Shown one piece after another: positions 36,853 through 46,482 of a stretch of DNA of 64,000 bases. The DNA is from Phycisphaerae bacterium (GTDB taxonomy: Bacteria > Planctomycetota > Phycisphaerae > UBA1845). Under the pieces are notes generated by a model. The model did no database searches and was not told where the DNA came from. It worked only from the letters and a program-made list of their open reading frames with translations. The DNA lies in the NCBI GenBank assembly GCA_028289375.1, contig JANQQK010000094.1:1-64000 (forward strand). Reading direction: 5' to 3'. Within the stretch, counting starts at the first letter, position 1. Every line of letters begins with the position of its first letter. The position numbers were made by a program, and so were the translations under genes.

Positions 36853-37953
36853 CTATTCGTCGATGGGGCGGACGATCCAGCCACCGCCGAGTACGAGATC
36901 GCCGTCGTAGAAGACGACGGCTTGGCCTGGCGTGGGGGCGGACTGCGGTTCGTCGAAGGTGACGGTGGCCTGGCCGTCGTCCTGCAAGTTAACGGTCGCG
37001 GGGGCGGCCTTGTGCAGGTAGCGGATTTTCGCATGGCAGCGGAAGGAATCGCCGAGGTCGGGTTCGAGCATGTTGATGTTGTTGGCGAGCAGGGAGGTCT
37101 TCATGAGGTCGTCGCGCTGGCCGATGGTGACGGTGTTCGATTCGACGTTGACCTGCGTGACGTAGACCGGGACGCCGGCGGCGATGCCGAGTCCGCGACG
37201 CTGGCCGATGGTGTAATTGCCGATGCCGCGATGGGTGCCGACGACGTTGCCCTCGTTGTCGACGACGTTGCCTTCGTTGAAGGCGTCGGGGCGACGTTCC
37301 CTGACGACGCGTGCGTAGTCGCGGTCGGGGACGAAGCAGATGTCGACCGAGTCGGGCTTATCGCAGATGGGAAGGCCGAAGCGCTCGGCTTCGGCGCGAA
37401 CTTCGTCCTTGGTCAGGTGGCCGATGGGGAACATGACACGATCGAGGATGTCGGGTTGCAGGCCGAACAGGACGTAGGTCTGGTCCTTGCGGTTGTCGCA
37501 GCCGCGGCGGAGTTGGGGGCGACTTTGTTCGCGGTCGAGAATGGCGTAGTGCCCGGTGGCGACCGTGTGGGCACCGACGGCGTCGGCGTAGTCGAACAGT
37601 CGGCCGAACTTGAACTTCTGGTTGCACATGACGCAGGGATTGGGCGTGCGTGCGGCGGCGTATTCGTCGGCGAAGTAATCGATCAGTTCGTCGAACTCCT
37701 GCTCGAAATTGAGGGCGAAGAACGGGATGTCGAGCATGCCGGCGACGAAGCGTGCGTCGGCGGCGTCTGCCGCGCTGCAGCAACCCTGGTGATTGCGGCC
37801 GGTGTCCTCGGCTGGCGTTGGTTCGGGGGTACCGACGCGCATGAAGAGGCCGACAACGTCGTAACCTTGTTCGTGAAGGAGACAGGCTGCGACGCTGGAA
37901 TCGACGCCGCCGCTCATGGCGACGACCACCTTGCCCTTATTCGATGTGCTCAT
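36853..37953 (-). CDS. mnmA: tRNA-specific 2-thiouridylase MnmA
   Basis: The 366-residue enzyme starts MSTSNKGKVVVAMSGGVDSS with the PP-loop SGGVDSS. The catalytic cysteine pair is present: NPCVMCNQKFKFG and DSVDICFVPDRDY. ATGHYA also matches the family. It activates U34 of tRNA-Lys/Glu/Gln with ATP and inserts sulfur. GCCSAADAADARFVAG is the usual N-terminal helical part. MnmE, which modifies the same base, is encoded at 39938-41317 on the other strand. Confidence 0.96.
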   Translation of the reverse strand: MSTSNKGKVVVAMSGGVDSSVAACLLHEQGYDVVGLFMRVGTPEPTPAEDTGRNHQGCCSAADAADARFVAGMLDIPFFALNFEQEFDELIDYFADEYAAARTPNPCVMCNQKFKFGRLFDYADAVGAHTVATGHYAILDREQSRPQLRRGCDNRKDQTYVLFGLQPDILDRVMFPIGHLTKDEVRAEAERFGLPICDKPDSVDICFVPDRDYARVVRERRPDAFNEGNVVDNEGNVVGTHRGIGNYTIGQRRGLGIAAGVPVYVTQVNVESNTVTIGQRDDLMKTSLLANNINMLEPDLGDSFRCHAKIRYLHKAAPATVNLQDDGQATVTFDEPQSAPTPGQAVVFYDGDLVLGGGWIVRPIDE

Positions 37954-38018
37954 TCGGGTGTTCCAGCCTTGTTTGGCGGGATTATAGCGACAGAAGGGGA
38001 CAGAACCAAACGGAGCTG

Positions 38019-39020
38019 CTATGGACTGTCCTGTTGCTCCTGTGCCGACGCAGACTGTGCGGAGGTGAGCAGTTTCTCGAGACGGGTCTGCATTTCAGCA
38101 AAGATCGCATCGATGGGGCCGTACAGCGCGCGCAGTTCTTCCTTGAGCTTCGTCTTCTCGGCATCATCCGCGGTCTTGCCTTCTGCGATTCGCTTTTCAA
38201 GGTCGACGATCCGTTGCCGGTTTCGCTCTTCGTGGGCAAGGGCGCGGGATCGGCACTCCCGAAGGATGGAGTTGGCAGATTCGGTCTGGGCGGTATTGAG
38301 GGCGTAGCGACGGATGAAGTCTGCAACGTATTGCGCCCATCGATCCATCTCTTCACGGACGGTCGGGGAAATGTCCGATTCGGCGTTGGCCGAGTCCTCC
38401 GCATCATTCGGGTTGTCCGGGTCAGGGGCAGGAGGTGCGGCCTGTCGGGCGTCTTTGCGTTTCCTGCGTTCATATGGCGGCAGGTCCCACCATTCGCGCT
38501 CGTTAAAATCGCCTTCGCGCCAAAGGCGTAGTTTGGCACGGACCGCTTCGAGGGCTGCTGTTGTCTTGAGGGCGTCCTTGACGAGTTCATCGTGTCGATC
38601 GGCGGGAACGATCTCGCGAAGATCGGCGAACATCTCGGTCAGCTCGGATTCCAATGCGTCAACGACCGGCGACGCCCGTTCGGACCACTCAGCCACTGCC
38701 TCGGGATCGGGTGCCTGCATGGCGAACTGAGATTCGACGTATTCGGTGAGCAACGGCTGAATGGCGGAGCGTCGGGTGTCGGCGAACCTGGTCCAGCGTT
38801 CAAGGAACTGTTCGCGGACCTGACTTGCCTGCTGTTCACACAGACCCCACTCAAGCGATTTCTCATCGGCGATGCGTGAGATGACACCGCGAAGCATTCG
38901 ATCGGTCGGCCAGAAATCTCCGCCGGATGGTTCGGACTGCTCGGCGGGTGTTTGGCCGAGGAGGACAGAAGCGCTGATCAGGAGGGCCATCACGGACCCG
39001 TGGGGTATTTGGCGACGCAT
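38019..39020 (-). CDS. Exported acidic coiled-coil protein of unknown function
   Basis: The 333-residue protein has a signal peptide (VMALLISASVLLGQTPA) and is almost wholly helical, rich in Glu, Arg and Ala. A proline/aspartate hinge (APPAPDPDNPNDAEDSANAE, about 195-215) splits two helical halves. The C-terminal half has heptad-like runs (VDLEKRIAEGKTADDAEKTK). No enzymatic motif is visible and no homologue is recognised. It lies upstream of mnmA on the same strand and 59 bases from a divergent glycosyltransferase. Confidence 0.65.
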   Translation of the reverse strand: MRRQIPHGSVMALLISASVLLGQTPAEQSEPSGGDFWPTDRMLRGVISRIADEKSLEWGLCEQQASQVREQFLERWTRFADTRRSAIQPLLTEYVESQFAMQAPDPEAVAEWSERASPVVDALESELTEMFADLREIVPADRHDELVKDALKTTAALEAVRAKLRLWREGDFNEREWWDLPPYERRKRKDARQAAPPAPDPDNPNDAEDSANAESDISPTVREEMDRWAQYVADFIRRYALNTAQTESANSILRECRSRALAHEERNRQRIVDLEKRIAEGKTADDAEKTKLKEELRALYGPIDAIFAEMQTRLEKLLTSAQSASAQEQQDSP

Positions 39021-39079
39021 GATGCCCGATTGTACACAAATGACACCAGCCGGTCGCCGACGTTGACCGATAGGTAGGC

Positions 39080-39877
39080 ATGGAATCGACAGGTTTCGAC
39101 ATCCGTCCCACGTCCCCCACTGTCAGCATCGTGGTGCCGACGTACAACCGCCTGACGCGCTTGCAGCGATGCGTCGCCAAAGTGGCGGAGAACGTGACGG
39201 TCGATCATGAACTGATCGTCGTCGATGGTGGATCGACCGACGGTTCGCGCGAATTCCTGGCGGACCAGTCGCACATCCGCACAATCCTCGAGGAAAAGCG
39301 CGAAGGGGCGGTCCGTGGTTTCAACAAGGGATTCCAGGCAGCCACCGGAGCGTACGTGATGTGGCTGAATGACGACGCGTACCCCCTGCCGGGCAGTGTT
39401 GCGTCAGCCGTCGCGATGATCGAGCGCCACGACGACATCGGCATGGTCGCGTTCTACCACGATTGGGATCGCGAGCGAAACGTTCTCGATACGGTTCTCA
39501 GCGGTGGCAAGAAGTATCGCATTTACAACGTTCGTGGTTTTCCATACGCCAACTTCGGGCTGATCCGACGGGAGTTACTCGAGGCAGTCGGATTTGCGGA
39601 TGAGCGGTATTACTTCTTCGCGTTTGATCCGGATCTGTCGCTCAAGGTGCAGATCGAAGCCGGCATGAAGGTGATCGGCTGTCGCGACGCGTTGATCTGC
39701 CACGAGGAGTATCACGACGAGCGCAAGCTCGACGATCTCTCGACCGGCGAAGAGGACAACCAGTTGCTGTTTGCCAAATGGCAGCTTCCCCAACCATTCT
39801 CCTATCCTGACCCTGGCCCTGCGTATCGAAAGCTGGCCGCCGGCTATCATCGCAGCGAACAGGCTACCCCGGTTTGA
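39080..39877 (+). CDS. Glycosyltransferase family 2
   Basis: The 265-residue GT-A protein has VSIVVPTYNRLTRLQRCV at the N-terminus, IVVDGGSTDGSREFL and the metal-binding VMWLNDDAYPLPGSV. It should use a nucleotide sugar to build cell-surface or matrix glycans. TAGGTAGG lies before the ATG. There is no signal or obvious membrane helix. mnmE follows 60 bases later, perhaps on the same message. Confidence 0.88.
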   Translation: MESTGFDIRPTSPTVSIVVPTYNRLTRLQRCVAKVAENVTVDHELIVVDGGSTDGSREFLADQSHIRTILEEKREGAVRGFNKGFQAATGAYVMWLNDDAYPLPGSVASAVAMIERHDDIGMVAFYHDWDRERNVLDTVLSGGKKYRIYNVRGFPYANFGLIRRELLEAVGFADERYYFFAFDPDLSLKVQIEAGMKVIGCRDALICHEEYHDERKLDDLSTGEEDNQLLFAKWQLPQPFSYPDPGPAYRKLAAGYHRSEQATPV

Positions 39878-39937
39878 CCGCGCGTCACCGTGCGATATGG
39901 TTTGTGTCGTCGGGCAAACGTGCCTGCAGTGCGAACC

Positions 39938-41317
39938 ATGTACGACATCATCAATGACACGATTGTTGCGATTTCCTCGCCGCCGGGACGGGCGGTGCGT
40001 GGCGTGGTGCGCTGCAGCGGTCCGGACTCTGTTGGGATGGCTGCTTCGCAGTTCGACGCTGACGAAACCGATGACTTGGCTGGCAGTTCGGGTTTTCGCC
40101 GTTACCGCGGTGGCGTGACGATCGGCGACGATTGCGAGGTGCCCGGCGAATTGTACGTCTTTCGTGGACCGCGAAGCTACACGAGGCAGGATCTGGTTGA
40201 ATTTCACGTGGCTGGTGCCCCGCCGGTCTTGTCGATGCTCTGCGAGCGATTGATCGCCCTTGGGGCACGGCAGGCGCAAGCCGGTGAATTCACCGCGAGG
40301 GCGTTTCTCAATGGCGCGATGGACCTGACACAGGCGGAAGCGGTGGCGGGCATGATCCGTGCGCGATCGGACGCACAGCTCCATGCAGCGAACGAGTTGA
40401 TGCATGGTCGGTTGCGTGCCAGGGTTGACGACATCATCGAATCCCTGGCGGAGTTGACCGCGCTGGTGGAGGCGGACATCGATTTCGCGGAAGAGCCGAT
40501 CGACTTCATCAGCCCTGCCGAGATGGCGACCCGTCTTGCATCGGTGCGCGTGGAACTGGAGGCATGGCTTTCGTCGGCGGCGTCGGCGGAGCGGTTCGAG
40601 GTGTTGCCGCGCGTTGTCCTGGTCGGGCCTTCCAATGCGGGCAAGAGCACGCTGATGAACCGGCTTACAGGGATGGACCGGTCCATCTGTTCGCCGATGG
40701 CAGGGACGACGCGGGACACGCTTTCGGCACCGATGCGCATTGGACACGGCGAAGTACTGCTGATCGACTCGGCTGGTGTGGACGACGAAGCATCGGGGTT
40801 GATGCGAATGGCTGCGGAGCGTTCGCTTGAGGCAGCCCGACAGGCGGACATTCGATGCCTGGTCTTCGACGTGTCGACGTCCTGGGACGACTTGCCGGTG
40901 TTGGTGAACAGACACCGCCCGCATCTGTTGGTGGCCAACAAGATCGACCTCATCGAACCAGCGTGCGTTCCGCCCATGACATACACCAGCCCTTGCTGTC
41001 GGATCAGCGCGATGACCGGCGATGGAATCGATGACCTTCGGCGTTCGATCGACGAACAGCTGAACCTGCCCGACGTCGATCTGAGCGATGAAACGGTGCT
41101 GCTGAACGCGCGACATCAACAGGCCATTCGCGACGGATTGGCGTCGATCGCCAACGCCGAGTCGCTGACAGCGGGCATCGAGCACATCAGCGAGTCGGCG
41201 GACCTGATCGCATTTGAGATTCGCGACGCGCTGGACGCACTTGGTGCCATCGCCGGCAGTGTCACCACCGAAGATCTACTGGGCCGGATCTTCGGGTCGT
41301 TTTGTATTGGGAAATAG
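39938..41317 (+). CDS. mnmE: tRNA modification GTPase MnmE
   Basis: The 459-residue protein has the folate-binding N-domain (MYDIINDTIVAISSPPGRA, RGPRSYTRQDLVEFHV-like), AGEFTARAFLNGAMDLTQAE, and a G domain with G1 GPSNAGKST, G2 GTTRDT, G3 DSAG (DTAG is usual), G4 NKID. It ends in the classic RIFGSFCIGK with the terminal CIGK. It forms the 5-carboxymethylaminomethyl group of U34 with MnmG. ATG 39938 matches the family start. The Ser for Thr in G3 is conservative. Confidence 0.96.
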   Translation: MYDIINDTIVAISSPPGRAVRGVVRCSGPDSVGMAASQFDADETDDLAGSSGFRRYRGGVTIGDDCEVPGELYVFRGPRSYTRQDLVEFHVAGAPPVLSMLCERLIALGARQAQAGEFTARAFLNGAMDLTQAEAVAGMIRARSDAQLHAANELMHGRLRARVDDIIESLAELTALVEADIDFAEEPIDFISPAEMATRLASVRVELEAWLSSAASAERFEVLPRVVLVGPSNAGKSTLMNRLTGMDRSICSPMAGTTRDTLSAPMRIGHGEVLLIDSAGVDDEASGLMRMAAERSLEAARQADIRCLVFDVSTSWDDLPVLVNRHRPHLLVANKIDLIEPACVPPMTYTSPCCRISAMTGDGIDDLRRSIDEQLNLPDVDLSDETVLLNARHQQAIRDGLASIANAESLTAGIEHISESADLIAFEIRDALDALGAIAGSVTTEDLLGRIFGSFCIGK

Positions 41318-41344
41318 ACTTCACCCCTGAGTGGACCGCAACGT

Positions 41345-41620
41345 ATGCCGGACATGATGATTGAACAACGCGATACCGATCAACAAGACGTTCGGGTGTT
41401 CGTTGCGTCGAAGATGTTGTCGCCGAACAAGGGCGTCGGGTTTTATTCGGTCGAGGAGGCGGCTGGGGACGCAGCCGTCGCGGCGCTCTTTGCGATCGAG
41501 GGGGTGACGGGCGTGCTGCTGGTGAACGATCGCTGCACGGTCCGAATAGCGGCGGACGGAGACTGGACCGTCATCGCCCCTGCGGTGGAAGCGACGATGC
41601 GGGAGCAGTGGCGTGGCTGA
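41345..41620 (+). CDS. Stand-alone Nfu/NifU N-terminal domain protein
   Basis: The 91-residue protein contains only the N-terminal domain of Nfu-type proteins: ASKMLSPNKGVGFYSVEEAA, then ALFAIEGVTGVLLVNDRCTV and DWTVIAPAVEATM. The iron-sulfur cysteine domain (C-x2-C) of full NifU/Nfu is absent. It may act as an adaptor in Fe-S cluster delivery or another role. It lies 27 bases after mnmE, so is probably in the same message. The start at 41345 has a weak ribosome binding site. Confidence 0.75.
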   Translation: MPDMMIEQRDTDQQDVRVFVASKMLSPNKGVGFYSVEEAAGDAAVAALFAIEGVTGVLLVNDRCTVRIAADGDWTVIAPAVEATMREQWRG

Positions 41621-41702
41621 CACAATCTGTCCCACGCCACGCGGCACATAAGGCATCACTTTACAAACAAAAGCATTATCCTGTCGGCCACCCGGACGTT
41701 TG

Positions 41703-41731
41703 TTGATTTCGGTTTCCGACGGCCATATTCT
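41703..41731 (+). promoter_or_regulatory. sigma-70-like promoter of the secreted cohesin/dockerin-like protein
   Basis: TTGATT (41703-41708) and TATTCT (41726-41731) are separated by exactly 17 bases and lie 182 bases before ATG 41913 in a 292-base gap with no gene. The long leader is otherwise unexplained. Confidence 0.45.
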
Positions 41732-41912
41732 GGTGTGTTGGAAGAAGCATACCAAGGATGGGATTCCTCCAGTGATATTGGGGCAGGTTGCGTGGCAGAG
41801 GCAGATGCCGTGCATCGTGACGCTGCCGTTCGACGTCTTGGTGGCAGGTGGGGAAAGACCTTCCCGACGCGTCGATTCGACCGATCCTGACTTGGTTCAT
41901 TGAGGGCAATTC

Positions 41913-44582
41913 ATGGCCAACGCTCGGCCTTGCAGATTGTGTGCACTCATCGCGTGCATGGCGATGTCCGTGTCGGCGGGCGTTACGTCGGCGGAGATCG
42001 TGACGCTCGATTTTGAGACGGACGATAACGGCGTCGCGCTGGTCAATGGCCGCATGGTGGTCACGCCGCCGCTGTTCGGCACAATTGTTGGCATCTCGAC
42101 GACGGGTCCGAATCTCGGGGCGGCCATCTTTGACTCGTCCCCTGGCGGCCCCAATTCGGGCGGCACTGATGAAGACATGATTGTCGACATTGGCAATGTG
42201 CTGATTCTCCAGAATCAGAACGTGCCACTGCTGGCGGGACCTGATGTGTTTCTGTTTCCGGTCGTGTCGAATGAGGCGGGCACGATCGTGTTTGATCTGA
42301 CCGTCGGCGATCGCAGTGTCTCCCCACAATCCATCGACATTATCGATCGCGATGCCACCGGCGTGCAGTTGGTGACGTTGATCGATTCGCAGGATCGCGA
42401 ACGCGTCTATTTCATCCCCGAGCGATTCACCGGAGACATTATCGCCGGCCAACCGGGCGTCGCCACGATTGATCTTGTGACGACGGCGCCACAGGTGTCG
42501 CCGAACGATTCATCCGTGGTGACGCAGATCAACACTGATCCCGGGTTCGACCGCGGCGATCTGGCACGCATGATTGTTCGCCTTGCGGGCTCCGGAGCGA
42601 TCGACAACGTCGTTGTCGATGTGTTCGACTGCCAGGGCGATGACGAATGTGACGACGGCGTTTTTTGTAACGGGATGGAAGCGTGTGTCGACGGAGCGTG
42701 TGGGCCGGGCGACGAACCGTGCGACTCGGCATTTCCGATTTGCCTCGAGGATGAAGACCGATGTGTGCAATGCGAGAGTACCGGCGACTGCAACACGCTC
42801 ATCGACTGTGATGCCCCATCGTCACCGCGCTGCAACGACGGTATCTGCGAATGCGACGCGGGGACACCGCTTTGTCTGGATGTGGCCAATGCGACGCTGT
42901 TCAACGATGCGGGCGAGGCGTGCTTTGGCGATGACCGCATCGTGGAGATCGACATTCGCGTGGGTTTCAGTCTTGTGCCGATCTGCGGTGCACAAGTTGC
43001 CATCGAATTTGATACCGACAATCTCGAACTGATCGAGGTGATCAAAGGCGCGGATGTTCCGGGCAATACGGCGGGGGCGGCGTTCAACACGATCCTGTTT
43101 GCGTTCGTCGATCCGGTTGCGGGCACGCTGGATTACGCCATTGGTGATGACCCGACGGGTGGTTGTTCGAATGCCACGAGCGAGACTTCGGTGATCGCCC
43201 GTCTGCGGTTTCGGGTGATTGGCGGTTGCGATTCGTTTGGGTCGTGTTTCCGGGTGGCTGCTCCCGGCACCCGTCTTGGCGGCAGCGATGGGACGGAAGT
43301 GCGTGCGACGGCGTGTGACGATCCGACAATGGGCGTTGTCGGGACGTGCTCGGAACCGTTGAACCTGACGATCGATCCGCCAACGCTGAGTTGTCCCTTC
43401 GATGGGCGGCAGACGTTCTCAGCCGCCTGCGGCACGGCGATGGCGCACGTTGATTTCGATTCGCCGACGGTGTCGGACGACTGCGACGTGGCCCTCGATG
43501 TCGCCTGTACGGTCGATTGGTTCCCACAATGCAGCGTCGACGGTGACTGCGGTCCGGGCGGAAGCTGTGGGCAAGACACGCCGGGCATCTGCGACAATCC
43601 TGCCAACGCATCGAACATTTGCAATGATCCGGACCTTGCGCTTGGCGGTGGCGGATTCTGTTCTGGTGTAACTGCCATCGCCTGCTCTGCGATGGACAGT
43701 TGCGAGCAGGTGGACGAATGCCGTTTTGAGATTGAAAACACCGGGATGAACGAGCTTGAAGTTCGCGTTCAGATGTCGCCGGTGATGGACCCCGGTAACG
43801 CGTTTGAGCCCTTGAACCGCTGCGTCGAACTGGAACTGCGAAAGTGTGGTGTCACCGGCTTCTGCAGTGGTACCGGAGCCGTGTGCGATCCGGACAACGC
43901 GGAGGCATGTGATGGACAGCCTGACGACTGCATTGTTCCTTCCTTTGCGACAGATGCCGATGTGTTGCTGGGTCGGCCGAACGAGTTACCCGGACGTGGC
44001 ACGATCGTAACGCAAGTACCTGCGGACAATTGGGATTGCATTCGCGTGCGTGATCCATGGCATACGCTGCAATCGGTTTGCGAGGTTGTGTGCGACGATG
44101 ACGGTGTTCTCAAGGTCGATCTTCAACAGGCCCCGGGACTTGGCACGTCCTGTCATTGGCTGATCAACGGCAACCTCAACGGCGACGACACGATTGATGT
44201 TCTCGACTTCGTGCTATTGGTCGCCCCGAACATGCTTCCCGACGATTTCGACAAGAGCATCGTTTGCGGTCAAATGGAGCCACCCCAGCCTGGCGGCATC
44301 GGGGACACGCATCCGGACATCAACGGCGATGGCCGTGTGGACGGGCTGGACTTTTCTTTCGTGTCGATCAACTTCTTCGAGACCGACGAGACGAATTGCA
44401 ATTCGGTCTGCGGGGCGCCGGGTGCATCCTCGGGACCGGCACAGGGCGTCCGCGACATCAGCGTCAACGCGTTGATCAACATGGGTCTAACGGCCCAGCG
44501 GGCACATGCGGCTGATCTGAACGATGACGGCAAAGTCGACATGACCGACATGGCGATCTATGCGAACACGCACACGCCTTAA
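41913..44582 (+). CDS. Large secreted cysteine-rich protein with cohesin-like and dockerin-like parts
   Basis: The 889-residue protein has a signal peptide (LCALIACMAMSVSAGVTSAE). An anchor-type beta domain (30-215) is followed by a cysteine-rich stretch (DDECDDGVFCNGMEACVDG, about 230-320), a cohesin-like beta-sandwich (CFGDDRIVEIDIRVGFSL to about 470), further cysteine-rich segments and a C-terminal dockerin-like module with Ca-binding loops NLNGDDTIDVLDFVLL, DINGDGRVDGLDFSF and DLNDDGKVDMTDMAIY. It is probably extracellular and binds Ca2+. About 45 cysteines suggest many disulfides. Its partner is unknown. A related architecture is found at 52752-54749. Confidence 0.85.
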   Translation: MANARPCRLCALIACMAMSVSAGVTSAEIVTLDFETDDNGVALVNGRMVVTPPLFGTIVGISTTGPNLGAAIFDSSPGGPNSGGTDEDMIVDIGNVLILQNQNVPLLAGPDVFLFPVVSNEAGTIVFDLTVGDRSVSPQSIDIIDRDATGVQLVTLIDSQDRERVYFIPERFTGDIIAGQPGVATIDLVTTAPQVSPNDSSVVTQINTDPGFDRGDLARMIVRLAGSGAIDNVVVDVFDCQGDDECDDGVFCNGMEACVDGACGPGDEPCDSAFPICLEDEDRCVQCESTGDCNTLIDCDAPSSPRCNDGICECDAGTPLCLDVANATLFNDAGEACFGDDRIVEIDIRVGFSLVPICGAQVAIEFDTDNLELIEVIKGADVPGNTAGAAFNTILFAFVDPVAGTLDYAIGDDPTGGCSNATSETSVIARLRFRVIGGCDSFGSCFRVAAPGTRLGGSDGTEVRATACDDPTMGVVGTCSEPLNLTIDPPTLSCPFDGRQTFSAACGTAMAHVDFDSPTVSDDCDVALDVACTVDWFPQCSVDGDCGPGGSCGQDTPGICDNPANASNICNDPDLALGGGGFCSGVTAIACSAMDSCEQVDECRFEIENTGMNELEVRVQMSPVMDPGNAFEPLNRCVELELRKCGVTGFCSGTGAVCDPDNAEACDGQPDDCIVPSFATDADVLLGRPNELPGRGTIVTQVPADNWDCIRVRDPWHTLQSVCEVVCDDDGVLKVDLQQAPGLGTSCHWLINGNLNGDDTIDVLDFVLLVAPNMLPDDFDKSIVCGQMEPPQPGGIGDTHPDINGDGRVDGLDFSFVSINFFETDETNCNSVCGAPGASSGPAQGVRDISVNALINMGLTAQRAHAADLNDDGKVDMTDMAIYANTHTP

Positions 44583-44591
44583 TCCGCAAAT

Positions 44592-45050
44592 TTACAGCGC
44601 GTTGTACGTGCCGCCGCTGCCGATTGCCGACAACGCCTGAACAAAGTCCAACACGAAAAACAACGTGCTCGCACCGGTGACGAGCACGATCGCTGTGACG
44701 CAAATGGCCACGAATGTGTTGCCGTTGACGATACTGTCTGACTTCATCGTCGCGATGATGTGCGGGCGGGCCAATATGAGCATGGACACCAACACGGCTG
44801 CGATCGTCGGCCAGATGGAAATGGAATGCACGAAGCTGTACAGCCAGACCCCCCGCGAGACAGGCCCGGAGGAACGCCCCGATGAGCCCCAGACGAAGTG
44901 TCCTCTCAGGTGGTACTCGCCGTCCTGAAACGACCCGTTGGGCGCGTCACCACCGAGATAGGAGTAGAGCAGCGTGTACAGGATGAAGTTGCCGATTCCC
45001 AGGGCGATGATCCAGAGCAGCAACCAGTTCCGTTTTTGACGGTCCATCAT
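44592..45050 (-). CDS. Small membrane protein with three predicted helices
   Basis: The 152-residue protein shows helices at LLLWIIALGIGNFILYTLLY, IWPTIAAVLVSMLILA and FVAICVTAIVLVTGASTLFF. A polar loop (GGDAPNGSFQDGEYHLRGHF) lies between the first two. No family is recognised. It is 9 bases after the end of thiG on the same strand and so is likely in the thiG message. It is convergent with the secreted protein gene, 10 bases apart. Confidence 0.65.
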   Translation of the reverse strand: MMDRQKRNWLLLWIIALGIGNFILYTLLYSYLGGDAPNGSFQDGEYHLRGHFVWGSSGRSSGPVSRGVWLYSFVHSISIWPTIAAVLVSMLILARPHIIATMKSDSIVNGNTFVAICVTAIVLVTGASTLFFVLDFVQALSAIGSGGTYNAL

Positions 45051-45059
45051 TCACAAAGA

Positions 45060-45899
45060 TCAGACGGGTGCGACAGCTTGGCCTATAACGCCGGAGACCG
45101 GCGATGATGCGGTTGCGTAGCGCTTGCGGGGAATGCGGCCCGACAAGCAGGCGAGACGACCGGCTTCAATCGCGTGGCGCATGGCCGCTGCCATCTGGAC
45201 CGGATCGTTCGCACCGGCGATACCCGTATTGAGCAGCACACCGTCTGCTCCGATTTCCATGGCGATGGTCACGTCCGACGCGGTTCCGACACCGGCATCG
45301 ACGATGACCGGATACTCGGGATCGCCCTCTTTCAGGTATTCGAGGCAAATCGAGATGTTGTTCGGATTCAAAATGCCCTGACCACTGCCGATCGGCGAGC
45401 CGGCCGGCATCACGCTGACCGCACCAGCGTCCTTCAGCTTTCGCGCGAGAATCGGATCGTCACTGGTGTAGACAAGCACCTCAAGACCGAGATCGACGAG
45501 TACCTTCGTCGCTTCCAAGGTGCCGATCGGATCGGGCAGGAGCGTCTTCTTGTCTGCCAACACTTCCAGTTTGACCCACTTCGCACCGGGATTGCCAAGT
45601 CCTTCGAGCAACTCGCGACTCAGCTTGGCCGATCGGATCGCGTCTTCGGCGGAGAAGCAGCCGGCGGTATTGGGCAGAATGGTGTAGCGATTCAGATCGA
45701 GATGGTCGAGGATGCTGTCGGCTTTGGCGCCGCCGTCGCTGCCGAGCACGTCGCGACGAATGGCGACGGTCACGACTTCACAATCCGACGCGTCCAGTGA
45801 TTGCGCCATCAGCTCATACGTATCATACTTGCCCGTCCCAACGAACAGACGCGACGCAAACTCGAACGACCCCACACGGTACGTCTCACCCGACATCAT
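45060..45899 (-). CDS. thiG: Thiazole synthase ThiG
   Basis: The 279-residue TIM-barrel enzyme has the Schiff-base lysine in WVKLEVL, the phosphate loop [18 protein letters not shown] and [13 protein letters not shown], and [15 protein letters not shown]. It makes the thiazole phosphate moiety of thiamin from deoxyxylulose 5-phosphate and ThiS-thiocarboxylate. The start overlaps the stop of thiS by 4 bases; ATG 45896 is also possible. thiO/thiF partners are not in the window. Confidence 0.97.
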   Translation of the reverse strand: MMSGETYRVGSFEFASRLFVGTGKYDTYELMAQSLDASDCEVVTVAIRRDVLGSDGGAKADSILDHLDLNRYTILPNTAGCFSAEDAIRSAKLSRELLEGLGNPGAKWVKLEVLADKKTLLPDPIGTLEATKVLVDLGLEVLVYTSDDPILARKLKDAGAVSVMPAGSPIGSGQGILNPNNISICLEYLKEGDPEYPVIVDAGVGTASDVTIAMEIGADGVLLNTGIAGANDPVQMAAAMRHAIEAGRLACLSGRIPRKRYATASSPVSGVIGQAVAPV

Positions 45900-46096
45900 C
45901 CACCTCCCACAAACGTGACAATCTCGATGCGGTCGCCATCCGAAAGCGTGGCCTGATCGAATTCCGAGCGCGTGACCAGCTCCTGGTTCACCTCGACCGC
46001 CACCCGCACCGGCGCGACGTCGAAATGCCGCAGCAGATCGCCCACCGTGGCGACGTTGTCGATCGTCTCGGATTTTCCGTTGATTTCCAATCGCAT
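45896..46096 (-). CDS. thiS: Sulfur carrier protein ThiS
   Basis: The 66-residue ubiquitin-fold protein reads [20 protein letters not shown] and ends in FVGGG, so the terminal Gly-Gly needed for adenylation and thiocarboxylate is present. It gives sulfur to ThiG, whose gene overlaps it. ATG 46096 is chosen because the frame above it encodes a proline-rich extension that does not resemble the family. The message probably continues from the membrane protein gene upstream. Confidence 0.93.
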   Translation of the reverse strand: MRLEINGKSETIDNVATVGDLLRHFDVAPVRVAVEVNQELVTRSEFDQATLSDGDRIEIVTFVGGG

Positions 46097-46124
46097 CGGA
46101 GTTGCCTTTCCGACGCGATTATAG

Positions 46125-46460
46125 TCAGGCCGAGCGCGCGGGCAATCGCAGCAACATCGCGGTGGCGTCGGGGTCCAGTTCCTCGGCATTGAAAATCAGC
46201 ACGTAGACGATCACAACTGCGACAAATGCCATCCCGATCGCCACTTTGCACTGCAACCGCTGGTTCACGACCGCTGGCTCGGGGTTGACCTCGTTGCGAA
46301 ATGACCAGAGCACCAGACCAGCCAGGCACATCGTGCCGGGCGCTCCCAGCCACAAGACCAGCCAGATGTGAAAGTCGGTGAACGCCTGACGCCAGATGAG
46401 CATGGTGATCGCCGCGATCAGACAGCCAAGCCCCATCCATACACTGACGAACGCCATCAT
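46125..46460 (-). CDS. Small membrane protein with three predicted helices
   Basis: The 111-residue protein has helices at [40 protein letters not shown] and [18 protein letters not shown]. It lies between the agmatinase gene (22 bases after it) and thiS. There is no recognised family and no enzymatic motif. A link to polyamines or thiamin is only positional. Confidence 0.65.
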   Translation of the reverse strand: MMAFVSVWMGLGCLIAAITMLIWRQAFTDFHIWLVLWLGAPGTMCLAGLVLWSFRNEVNPEPAVVNQRLQCKVAIGMAFVAVVIVYVLIFNAEELDPDATAMLLRLPARSA

Positions 46461-46482
46461 TGGCGGGACTCCCTCGGGCCTG

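Noticed and set aside
36804..37034. N-terminal extension of the cytochrome frame
   Set aside because: It is proline/serine-rich shadow of mnmA; GTG 36803 has a good ribosome binding site and is followed by the membrane anchor.
39575..41185. 536-codon open frame on the minus strand
   Set aside because: Antisense to the glycosyltransferase 2 and mnmE genes; those have catalytic motifs and this does not.
41700..41903. 67-codon open frame before the secreted protein
   Set aside because: It overlaps the proposed promoter and leader, has no ribosome binding site and no family resemblance.
46097..46189. TPP riboswitch before thiS
   Set aside because: The preceding DNA is coding for the small membrane protein and has no CTGAGA-type or ACCTGATCTGG-type element.
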